Below, piece after piece: positions 1-6,386 of a stretch of DNA of 6,386 bases. Position 1 is the first letter of the stretch. Every line of letters begins with the position of its first letter. Where the stretch lies: assembly GCA_029934875.1 (NCBI GenBank), contig JAOZLK010000129.1, positions 3,251 to 9,636 of the forward strand, in the 5' to 3' direction. The notes below the pieces were generated by a model. The model ran no database searches and was not told the origin of the DNA. It was given only the letters and a program-made list of their open reading frames with translations. A program made the position numbers and the translations under genes. The DNA comes from Bacteroidales bacterium. GTDB lineage: Bacteria > Bacteroidota > Bacteroidia > Bacteroidales > GCA-2748055.

Positions 1-186
1 CAGGTTCTGCTGAAGCCCATACATACCCATCGCCACCGAGCGATACTCATACCAGTCATCGAAGAGCATATCCTCGGTAATATTCAATTCTTGCTTGGGG
101 CTCAGAAATTCCTTACACGATGTCAGAAGGATTCCCGTCAGGGCCATCAGCCCAGCCAGCGCCATATATTTTTTTAGTTTTCTCAT
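1..186 (-). CDS. SusD/RagB-like outer-membrane lipoprotein, N-terminal part only (3' end outside window)
   Basis: Reading the minus strand from ATG 186-184 gives 62 uninterrupted codons to the window edge. The protein begins MRKLKKYMALAGLM, a basic n-region and hydrophobic core, followed by lipobox LTSC with C24 as the predicted lipidated residue. The mature start KEFLSPKQELNITED matches the SusD pattern of an aromatic-Leu pair and a Pro shortly after the cysteine. DDWYEYRSVAMGMYGLQQNL then matches the first helix of the SusD fold, where the W-x-x-YR-x-x-x-x-G-x-Y pattern is common. M8 is a possible alternative start but would discard the positively charged n-region, so M1 is preferred. SusD proteins sit on the cell surface as a hinged lid on the SusC barrel and bind the ligand before import. 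The gene starts 19 bases after the SusC stop. The identification rests on the N-terminus plus position; most of the protein is not visible. Confidence 0.88.
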   Translation of the reverse strand, partial: MRKLKKYMALAGLMALTGILLTSCKEFLSPKQELNITEDMLFDDWYEYRSVAMGMYGLQQNL

Positions 187-205
187 ACCTCTTATTACAA
201 TGCTG
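187..205 (-). other. SusC-SusD intergenic spacer with a poorly spaced purine-rich tract
   Basis: This is the longest non-coding stretch in the window. On the minus strand it ends in AATAAGAGGT directly before the SusD ATG. AAGAGG (193-188) resembles a Shine-Dalgarno core but lies only one base from the start codon, too close for canonical use. That fits the A/T-rich, SD-independent initiation common in Bacteroidota. There is no room for a promoter or terminator, so SusC and SusD are probably co-transcribed and translationally linked. Confidence 0.55.
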
Positions 206-3200
206 TTACAACCCAACTTTAATACCTAAAATAAACTGCTTTACATGCGGGGGCAGTCCATAATCAACTCCCTGGTAAATCTGCGAGTGGGAATAGGCAA
301 ATTCAGGATCATATCCCAGATAGTCGGTCATGGTAAATAAATTATTGGCCGACACATATACCTCCGCATTTCTGAAAAAGAGAAACTGCGTGCGGATCCT
401 GTATGATACCGTAATGTTCTTTACCCGGAGGTAAGATCCGTCCTCGATCCATCTGCTGGAAAATTCAGTATTTCCCATGGGATCATCCCAGACTGCGCGT
501 GGAACATTTGTTTCCTGTCCATCATGTTGCCACCTGTTCAGTACATTCACACTCTGGTTCGAAAGATCAACCATCCTTTCGTTCTTAAACCTGACATAGT
601 TATAGACTTCCGGACCAAGTACATACTGAAGGGTACCCGATAAACTGAATCTTTTGTAGGTGAATACCGTTGTCAGACCTCCGAAGAAATCGGGATTATA
701 TGATCCTATAATGGTCTTATCGTATTCATTGATAATCCCGTCCTTCAGCCCCTCGGGTCCTGAAATATCTTTGTAGATGGCATCCCCTGCACCATAATAC
801 ATACCCCTGTCATTCATCAGGGGAGTCTCAGGAGCGGTGGCATTTACCCCTTCAAAAACATAGCCGTAGAAGCTATTGGCCGGATATCCAACCTGGTTAA
901 CTTTTTGGCCTCCCGGAATGTTGTAAACAAGCTTATCGCCTTTAATCTCGCTAATCTCATTCTCCACCCTGGAGAATGTTCCCTTGATATCCCATTTAAA
1001 AGAAGATGCATCAACTACACGGAGGAAGGTGCTCAACTCCAGGCCGGAATTATGCATCTTCCCCCCATTCTCTATCCTGAAATCATAACCGAAATAGGCC
1101 TCAACGGGTGCGTATATGATCATATCATTCGTAGTGGACACAAAATAATCCACAGAAATCATAAAACGATTACCCAGGAAGGACAAATCCACTCCACCAT
1201 TTATCGTAGTTACCGTCTCATAGCTAAGGTTGTCATTTGACAGTAGTGCCGGGTACAGGCCAACTGTCTCCCTGAATTTCACAGCCTGGTAATAGTTGCT
1301 CGAGCTGGACTCACCAATATCATCATTCCCTACTTTTCCGGCAGACAGCCTCAGTTTCATTTCCTCCAGCCAGGCCAGGTTCCTCATAAAGGACTCATTG
1401 GAGACCCTCCATGCCAGACCTGCAGAATAGAACAAGCCATAGGGTTGACCTCCAATTTTAATGGTATTATCAGCTTCATCTCCAACACGGGACGATCCGT
1501 CAAGGGTCAGACTGGCCGTTAACAGATATTTATCCCGAAAATCATAGGTGACATTCTCATAAAAGGATATCCAGGTCCAGTCACGATTTGCCCCGCCAAT
1601 TTCCCTCAGGTTGTTCTGGCCATCACCCAGGGCGCGGTACTCGTCATTGGGGTGTGCATTTTTTGTAAGGCCAAAGTCAAACTCATAAGAATTAGACATA
1701 ATGTTCATCCCTGTATTTGAAACGATGGAATGGTCTGTCCCAATATCCTTCTGATAAAGAAGATAGGTGTTATTGTAGAAGGAATTCAGGCTGTTGTTTG
1801 CTGCCCTCGAGATATTATAAGCTTCATCATTTTCATAGAGTTCCATTCCCAGGTTGGGCAGGAACTGGGTCTCCTTCATCACATCGTAGTTGTAGCTTAG
1901 CTTGGTCAGAATGGAGAACTCCCTGTTGATGGTAAACTCTGCACCAACGAAGGAGGTAAAATTATAGTTGGTATTTGTTGCCTCGTAATTTTCGATTACC
2001 GCCAGTGGATTACTGATACCAATTCCATCCACCTCGGCCAGGGTAGTTAGCTGGTTACCCTCAGCATCATACTGGTAGGGACCCAGGAGGGGTGATTTGG
2101 CCAGGCTGGTCATTATAGGGCTGGTCTCGGAGACAATGGCCGACTCCTTTAGCGAGGAGGAGTTATTGCTCAGGGCAACACCCGCATCCATCTTGAGCCA
2201 TGTAAAAATGTTCAAAAGGCTCACGAAACGAAGGTTATAACCCGTGAAGCCTGTATTCTTTACTACATTGTCACCATTCATATATCCAAATGACAGTCCG
2301 TACCTGGCTATTTCGTCTCCTCCTTTAACACTTAAATTCAAATTATAGAAGAAGGCGTCATCATAAATCAGGTCCTGCCAGTTCGTACTGTGCTGGTAAT
2401 TGATATAGTCCTGTTCACCCTTCTCGGTGAAAAGCGTTGAGAAACGTTCCCTCATCACTTCCTCCTCCTGCCCGGTGGAAAAAAGAAGCTCGTTCATCAG
2501 GGTCCTGTGCTGGGAACCACTTAGCTGGGGAATCTGCTTTGACGGAGCCAGCGAGTATCCAAACCTTGCATCCACATCAATGGTCGTCTGGGTTACACTG
2601 GGGTCCAGGGTTTGGATAAAAACCAGGCCATTTGAACCTTTGGATCCGTATGCCGCCGAATAGACCGGATCTTTAACCACGGTGATTGCCGAGACATCGA
2701 AGGCATTCACCCCCAGAAGTGCATTATACTGATATCCCTCAAGCCGGGAACTGAAAAGATTCAAAGAGTTAATCGGTATTCCGTCCACCACGTAAAGAGG
2801 CTCATTATTGGCATAGATGGAACGTACACCTCGCAGGGTGGATACAGCGCCGCTTCCAATATCGCTGGAGCGGTTGACGGTATGCATCCCTGACACATTT
2901 CCCTCCATAAATTCATCCACGGTAAATGCATTCGTATGGTGGCGGGTGCTCATGTCAGGTTCTGAAAAAGCAGTGGACATATCCCTGCGCTGTCTTTGCA
3001 TGTTCAGAACCAGCAAGGGATCATCTCCGGATACCTGGTTCCACATGCTCAGGTAAACGGTCAATTCGCTCCTCATATTCAAATAAATTCTTCTCTGCTT
3101 CCATTCACCTGTGGGAGAAACAATTATCCATGCATTTCCGGAAGGCACTGTTAAACTGAAAGCCCCGGTACTATCGGTAATCACGGGCAGCATTGCAGAT

Positions 3201-3349
3201 CCCTCAACCGATAGTGCCACATTCGGGACCGGGGTCCCCCCCCCGGCTTTGACAATACCGTTCACCACAAGAGTGTCCTGGGCATAAAGGGCATATGTAC
3301 CTGTTATCAACAGGAGAAAGATGAGCGGTTTTATTATAGTTCTTTTCAT
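206..3349 (-). CDS. SusC/RagA-family TonB-dependent outer-membrane transporter
   Basis: This 1047-residue protein imports a ligand across the outer membrane using TonB energy, working with the SusD-like lipoprotein encoded next. I chose ATG 3349-3347 because it gives a normal signal peptide (MKRTIIK, hydrophobic core, cleavage likely at YA-QDT near residue 23). The frame extends to 3388 with further ATGs at 3364, 3361 and 3352; the one at 3352 is equally possible. Residues about 27-103 form a carboxypeptidase-regulatory-like beta domain (VVNGIVKAGGG, DSTGAFSLTVPSG). The plug lies about 135-250 and holds the family signatures STLRGVRSI (170-178), EPLYVVDGIPI (183-193), ITVVKDP and YGSKGSNGLVFI. 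The rest is the beta-barrel, with late SusC landmarks: KDGIINEYD (869-877, a calcium-loop-like motif), IEDGSYLRVKNITVSY and NLFTMTDYLGYDPE. It ends in FILGIKVGL rather than an aromatic residue. The usual VVVxGYG TonB-box region is divergent, and no STN domain is present. Length is typical for SusC. Substrate cannot be predicted. Confidence 0.97.
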   Translation of the reverse strand: MKRTIIKPLIFLLLITGTYALYAQDTLVVNGIVKAGGGTPVPNVALSVEGSAMLPVITDSTGAFSLTVPSGNAWIIVSPTGEWKQRRIYLNMRSELTVYLSMWNQVSGDDPLLVLNMQRQRRDMSTAFSEPDMSTRHHTNAFTVDEFMEGNVSGMHTVNRSSDIGSGAVSTLRGVRSIYANNEPLYVVDGIPINSLNLFSSRLEGYQYNALLGVNAFDVSAITVVKDPVYSAAYGSKGSNGLVFIQTLDPSVTQTTIDVDARFGYSLAPSKQIPQLSGSQHRTLMNELLFSTGQEEEVMRERFSTLFTEKGEQDYINYQHSTNWQDLIYDDAFFYNLNLSVKGGDEIARYGLSFGYMNGDNVVKNTGFTGYNLRFVSLLNIFTWLKMDAGVALSNNSSSLKESAIVSETSPIMTSLAKSPLLGPYQYDAEGNQLTTLAEVDGIGISNPLAVIENYEATNTNYNFTSFVGAEFTINREFSILTKLSYNYDVMKETQFLPNLGMELYENDEAYNISRAANNSLNSFYNNTYLLYQKDIGTDHSIVSNTGMNIMSNSYEFDFGLTKNAHPNDEYRALGDGQNNLREIGGANRDWTWISFYENVTYDFRDKYLLTASLTLDGSSRVGDEADNTIKIGGQPYGLFYSAGLAWRVSNESFMRNLAWLEEMKLRLSAGKVGNDDIGESSSSNYYQAVKFRETVGLYPALLSNDNLSYETVTTINGGVDLSFLGNRFMISVDYFVSTTNDMIIYAPVEAYFGYDFRIENGGKMHNSGLELSTFLRVVDASSFKWDIKGTFSRVENEISEIKGDKLVYNIPGGQKVNQVGYPANSFYGYVFEGVNATAPETPLMNDRGMYYGAGDAIYKDISGPEGLKDGIINEYDKTIIGSYNPDFFGGLTTVFTYKRFSLSGTLQYVLGPEVYNYVRFKNERMVDLSNQSVNVLNRWQHDGQETNVPRAVWDDPMGNTEFSSRWIEDGSYLRVKNITVSYRIRTQFLFFRNAEVYVSANNLFTMTDYLGYDPEFAYSHSQIYQGVDYGLPPHVKQFILGIKVGL
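3236..3244 (-). repeat. Nine-G homopolymer tract inside the SusC coding sequence
   Basis: Nine consecutive C on the plus strand read as GGG GGG GGG on the coding strand and encode G36-G37-G38 of the transporter, just after the signal peptide. The frame is intact as given, since the regulatory-like beta domain continues normally on both sides. A one-base gain or loss would shift the frame near codon 36 and abolish the protein. The tract abuts a small inverted repeat, GGGACC-GG-GGTCCC, at 3225-3238. Confidence 0.9.
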
Positions 3350-3353
3350 CATC

Positions 3354-4889
3354 CTAGTCATCATAAGGAATAAAATCAATGTAATCAATCACCAATCCGT
3401 TGGAATTAACCCTTCCCGGCTCATTGTATACGAATTTCACAGTACACTCTCCATAGGGGGCATTGTTTTCCACCCAGCAATCAAATCGGTTGAAGGCCCC
3501 TTCAGGTTTGTATCTTTTCCCGGTAACACTGTACCACAACTCCCTCTGCAGCACATAATCGTAATAGTCTATGGAGTAAACGAGCTCATCGTTCACGAAA
3601 ATATCATAGATACCCCCCACGAACATGTGAGTCCTGACAACCATCAGGTACCTTCTCGGGAATAGGGTTTTTACCTTGAACTCAAGCTCAAAGTTCTGGT
3701 CATAACCCAGGGTGAAGGGCACCCTTACAATAGAATCGTTGGAGCCACCTGCCACAAACTCGCGCAGGGGCTCAAAGGTCGAGCTGCTGCTAACCTTAAC
3801 TTCCTGCAGCCAGGCAAACTTATTGGCACCTACCTGTTCGAGTAAATGTTCACCCTCAAAACGCTGAGCAGCGGCAAAGAGGGTATCAGGCACATCAAAT
3901 TCTGCATAATCATATGCGTAACCATTACTGCAAAATGCCTGGTCAACCGGATCATACTCCACATATATACTATCACCCAGGATATTCTTCATTTTCAGGG
4001 TATCGGGCGGAGGTGGATGAATAAAGGCATCTAATTCAACAAAGTTTTCAAAAACTCCGTGCTCCAGTACATAGGGAATCAGTACCTCATACTGCCAGTC
4101 CAGGGGAATGTCATTATGATCCTGGTATAAATCACCCAGGGTCTCTGCCATTCTATCCAGGGCACCGTTGTACTTTTCCTTTCCCGGAAATGCGAAAGTG
4201 GCCGATTTGTACCTGTCCTCCTTACTTACGGGGAACATGACTTCTTCAAATTCGTTGTAAATTTCCGCAACTGTGTCGTAAATCGTATTCCCGTATTCAT
4301 CAAAGCCAATGGGCCGGCTCAACTCCTTATCCAGTACCAGCGAGTCATAACTATCTATATAAGATGCAAGTACCGGGTTACTTAGTGAAAAGAATTCGTA
4401 AAGGTTGGGTTTGGGCAAACCTACCTCTCCTGTTACAAAATACTTCCCGTTTCGGTATAGCGGGCTTTCAGTGGCAATCTCTATCTCATCAAAATAGAGA
4501 CGGCTCCCTGTATTCTCGAAGTAGGCGAATTTCTCTGCAAGGGTCTGGATTTTCTTTTTCCCGCTGATATTCCTCGACTGTATGAAGAATACCGAGATGT
4601 GATAATCAAGTATGGAGGCGGTCATTTCCCCGGTGTCGGTAAGGGCGGTAATTGCATTGTTATCGGGAATGAACAGACTGTAAGGTTTATCGGTCAGAAA
4701 AAGGGTATCATACTCGAATTCTTTCATATACTGCACAAACAGGGACAGGTCAGGATTCTGCTGAACAGCTTCCCACACATTCATATCCACCGTCTCGGGC
4801 TGATTATCATAGTGCTCTTCCCATCGCTTCTCACATGAGAAAAGCACAAGAGGGAGCAAGGCCAGTACTATATATCGGATCGCTTTCAT
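3354..4889 (-). CDS. FAS1 (fasciclin) domain lipoprotein with C-terminal beta module
   Basis: This complete 511-residue protein starts at ATG 4889-4887, 3 bases after the preceding stop. The start is supported by a lipoprotein signal immediately behind it: basic n-region (MKAIR), hydrophobic core, then lipobox LFSC with C19 as the lipidated residue. The following WEEHYD resembles the mature start of Bacteroidota fasciclin lipoproteins. FAS1 domain 1 spans about 36-170: NVWEAVQQNPDLSLF opening helix, H1-type motif YSLFIPDNNAITAL (70-83), DYH at 95-97 and a closing NGKYFVTGEVG. Residues 171-340 look like a second, degenerate FAS1 unit: KSATFAFPGKEKY sits where the H1 motif would be and SNGYAYDYAEFDVP near the end, but the YH pair is replaced by LEH (275-277). 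Residues about 370-511 are strand-rich and end in IDYIDFIPY, as many galactose-binding-like modules do; this is inference. Three non-lipid cysteines occur (C320, C471, C482). The protein is probably outer-membrane anchored and a partner or surface binding protein for the SusC/SusD pair encoded downstream. Ligand unknown. Confidence 0.92.
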   Translation of the reverse strand: MKAIRYIVLALLPLVLFSCEKRWEEHYDNQPETVDMNVWEAVQQNPDLSLFVQYMKEFEYDTLFLTDKPYSLFIPDNNAITALTDTGEMTASILDYHISVFFIQSRNISGKKKIQTLAEKFAYFENTGSRLYFDEIEIATESPLYRNGKYFVTGEVGLPKPNLYEFFSLSNPVLASYIDSYDSLVLDKELSRPIGFDEYGNTIYDTVAEIYNEFEEVMFPVSKEDRYKSATFAFPGKEKYNGALDRMAETLGDLYQDHNDIPLDWQYEVLIPYVLEHGVFENFVELDAFIHPPPPDTLKMKNILGDSIYVEYDPVDQAFCSNGYAYDYAEFDVPDTLFAAAQRFEGEHLLEQVGANKFAWLQEVKVSSSSTFEPLREFVAGGSNDSIVRVPFTLGYDQNFELEFKVKTLFPRRYLMVVRTHMFVGGIYDIFVNDELVYSIDYYDYVLQRELWYSVTGKRYKPEGAFNRFDCWVENNAPYGECTVKFVYNEPGRVNSNGLVIDYIDFIPYDD

Positions 4890-4892
4890 ATT

Positions 4893-6386
4893 CTACTCTT
4901 TAACATATGGTGTAAACCTCAATACATCCCAGCTAAACGTCCCGGGAATCAGAGTCCTGACTTCAAAGAGGTGGTTTTCATATTTTACAAAATTGATGGT
5001 CCCCAGCTCAACCCATTGAAAGGGGTAACTTGAGTTCGTTCCTGTGGACAAATCAAAAAGGCCTCCCACTTTCTTTCCATCGATGAAAGCCTCAACCAGT
5101 GCATTGCTGCCTGCCACATTGTTCACCCTCATTTCCACGGTATAGATCCCCTTAACAATCTTTGGGACTTCATACTGAACAATGAAATCACCATCCATGA
5201 AAATATAATCGCCACCCCAGGCAGGATGCTCCGGGTCGCCGGTTTCCACAAAGGTCAGGTCGGCTCCCCACCATGTAAAATGAAACAGGGAGGACGTGTC
5301 TTCAACCAGGTATGACCCGGGTGTTTGCCTGTACTCATTGAAAAGGGGCTCATCCCAGAACTCGTAGGTCTGGGTTGCAGTATTGGGGGCCACCTGCCTC
5401 AGGACCTGGTCAATGAAGTGGATGGCTCCACTCAGGGTGAGTACATTGGAATTGTCATAATCGAAGCCCGCATAATCAATAATTGTCGTATCCACTCCCA
5501 CAATAATTGTATCAAAAACCTCTTTGCCAGGATTTACCAGGATATCCAGTCCAAGGCCGTTTATATGAACAGGAATCTCTGAATAGGTGGTGTAGTTGGA
5601 GGAATAGTCAGCAAAATCGTCCAGGAAACGGCTATCCTCAATCATGTGGTAGGTCACAAAACCATATAATGGATTACTTGCATCGGTGTAGTTTTCATCA
5701 TCCGGACTGATCCACTCTGCCAGCTCCTGAAAAGAATAGATACCCCTTGCATTGAATACCGAATCATGCTCCATCAGCAGCGTAAAAGGATCAGCCGCAT
5801 CCTCCGGCCTGGAGTTCAGGTCAAACACATCTTTAAGTCCGCATTCATCAACAGCTGCCTTAAACAGGGAATATCCGCTGTGCGTCTCCATCCATTCATA
5901 AGTGGTAGAGGTAACCGGTTCAAGCGCACTGCTGATCTTATGGATATAGCCATTGGAAAGTTCAATGTTGAGCTCAGAAATGGGTGCCTGGTTGTTAATC
6001 TTATAATAGGAAGTATCGGTCTCTATCACAAAACTAACAGTTAGAATATCTCCCGAAAGTGTATACTCTGGTAATGCACCAAAAGGAAAATTGTCACTCT
6101 TAATGGCCAGGTTCACCACGTGGTACCTGCTGAATGCCCGGACAAAATCTGTATCTGCAATCAGGTCTTCCAGCGAAGAAAAACGCTCAATCTTCTCAAT
6201 AAAAGCATCAATCGCCTCGTTGTCGGGTAAAAACATGGTATAGCCATATCCGTCAGGATTATAGGCACTCATGGTTTTATCGATCCCGCCTCCTTCCAGG
6301 ATAGAAAGAAAGCTCGAGTAGCTGGAATCATTCTCCACAATGTAGTCATATATGGAAATGCCTATCAGGTCCTCGAATCCTGCCTC
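4893..6386 (-). CDS. Two-FAS1-domain (fasciclin) surface protein with C-terminal beta module, 5' partial
   Basis: The frame is open to the right edge, giving 497 residues; the true start and any signal peptide lie outside. A GTG at 6338-6336 could be mistaken for the start, but the 16 codons before it encode part of the first FAS1 helix (ISIYDYIVEND), so it is internal. Residues here count from the window edge. FAS1 domain 1 spans about 10-158: H1-type motif YTMFLPDNEAIDAF (49-62), the YH pair at 88-89, and a closing strand NGYIHKISSALEP. FAS1 domain 2 spans about 162-334: FTLLMEHDSVF, TYHMI (245-249) and a closing SGAIHFIDQVL. Residues 337-497 form a strand-rich, tryptophan-containing region (W372, W373, W390, W458, W486) that looks like a beta-sandwich binding module; this is inference. 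FAS1 domains generally mediate adhesion or binding in extracellular proteins. It is the first visible gene of the operon and ends 3 bases before the next FAS1 gene. By analogy with that neighbour, a lipoprotein signal is expected upstream. Ligand unknown. Confidence 0.9.
   Translation of the reverse strand, partial: EAGFEDLIGISIYDYIVENDSSYSSFLSILEGGGIDKTMSAYNPDGYGYTMFLPDNEAIDAFIEKIERFSSLEDLIADTDFVRAFSRYHVVNLAIKSDNFPFGALPEYTLSGDILTVSFVIETDTSYYKINNQAPISELNIELSNGYIHKISSALEPVTSTTYEWMETHSGYSLFKAAVDECGLKDVFDLNSRPEDAADPFTLLMEHDSVFNARGIYSFQELAEWISPDDENYTDASNPLYGFVTYHMIEDSRFLDDFADYSSNYTTYSEIPVHINGLGLDILVNPGKEVFDTIIVGVDTTIIDYAGFDYDNSNVLTLSGAIHFIDQVLRQVAPNTATQTYEFWDEPLFNEYRQTPGSYLVEDTSSLFHFTWWGADLTFVETGDPEHPAWGGDYIFMDGDFIVQYEVPKIVKGIYTVEMRVNNVAGSNALVEAFIDGKKVGGLFDLSTGTNSSYPFQWVELGTINFVKYENHLFEVRTLIPGTFSWDVLRFTPYVKE

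Noticed and set aside
187..205. A promoter for the SusD-like gene
   Set aside because: The 19-base gap is too short and holds no Bacteroidota-type -33/-7 pair (TTTG and TAnnTTTG).
905..1240. Plus-strand open frame of 111 codons inside the SusC gene
   Set aside because: It is antisense to the conserved barrel region and has no recognisable motif.
3321..3665. Plus-strand open frame of 114 codons across the FAS1-SusC junction
   Set aside because: It lies antisense to two well-supported genes, has no recognisable domain and looks like a shadow frame.
4122..4141. CCTGG ... CCAGG inverted repeat as a terminator or operator
   Set aside because: A five-base stem with a ten-base loop, inside a coding sequence and without a T-tract, is expected by chance.
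5766..6044. Plus-strand open frame of 92 codons inside the first FAS1 gene
   Set aside because: It is antisense to FAS1 domains with intact motifs and shows no protein family feature.
6336..6338. GTG as the start codon of the first FAS1 gene
   Set aside because: The frame stays open to the window edge and the preceding 16 codons encode the conserved opening of the FAS1 domain, so the GTG is an internal valine and the gene is 5' partial.

Overview
The window reads as part of a Bacteroidota (Bacteroidetes) chromosome. The strongest evidence is a SusC/RagA-type TonB-dependent outer-membrane transporter followed directly by the start of a SusD-like lipoprotein, an arrangement essentially confined to that phylum. 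The lipoprotein signals, the very short gene gaps and the lack of good Shine-Dalgarno sequences fit the same group. Genus and species cannot be told from the sequence.

All four genes lie on the minus strand and are read from high to low coordinates: (1) 6386-4893, a surface or periplasmic protein with two FAS1 (fasciclin) domains, 5' end outside the window; (2) 4889-3354, a second FAS1-type protein, complete, with a clear lipoprotein signal; (3) 3349-206, the SusC-like transporter; (4) 186-1, the first 62 codons of the SusD-like lipoprotein, which continues past the left edge. The gaps are 3, about 4 (or 1, depending on start codon) and 19 bases, so the genes are very probably one transcription unit whose promoter lies beyond the right edge. 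I see no RNA genes, mobile elements, CRISPR arrays, internal promoters or terminators, and no non-coding stretch longer than 19 bases.

Working model: SusC forms a TonB-driven outer-membrane barrel, SusD is its lipid-anchored lid, and the two FAS1 proteins are probably accessory surface binding proteins placed upstream rather than in the usual SusE/SusF position downstream. Both FAS1 proteins share a layout of two FAS1 or FAS1-like units followed by a C-terminal region of about 140-160 residues that looks like a beta-sandwich binding module. No glycoside hydrolase, peptidase or regulator is visible, so the imported ligand cannot be inferred.

Points of interest are the tandem FAS1-plus-beta-module architecture, a perfect nine-G tract near the 5' end of the SusC coding sequence (possible slippage site or sequencing hazard), a divergent version of the usual SusC TonB-box region, and a clustered ATG start region overlapping the end of the preceding gene.
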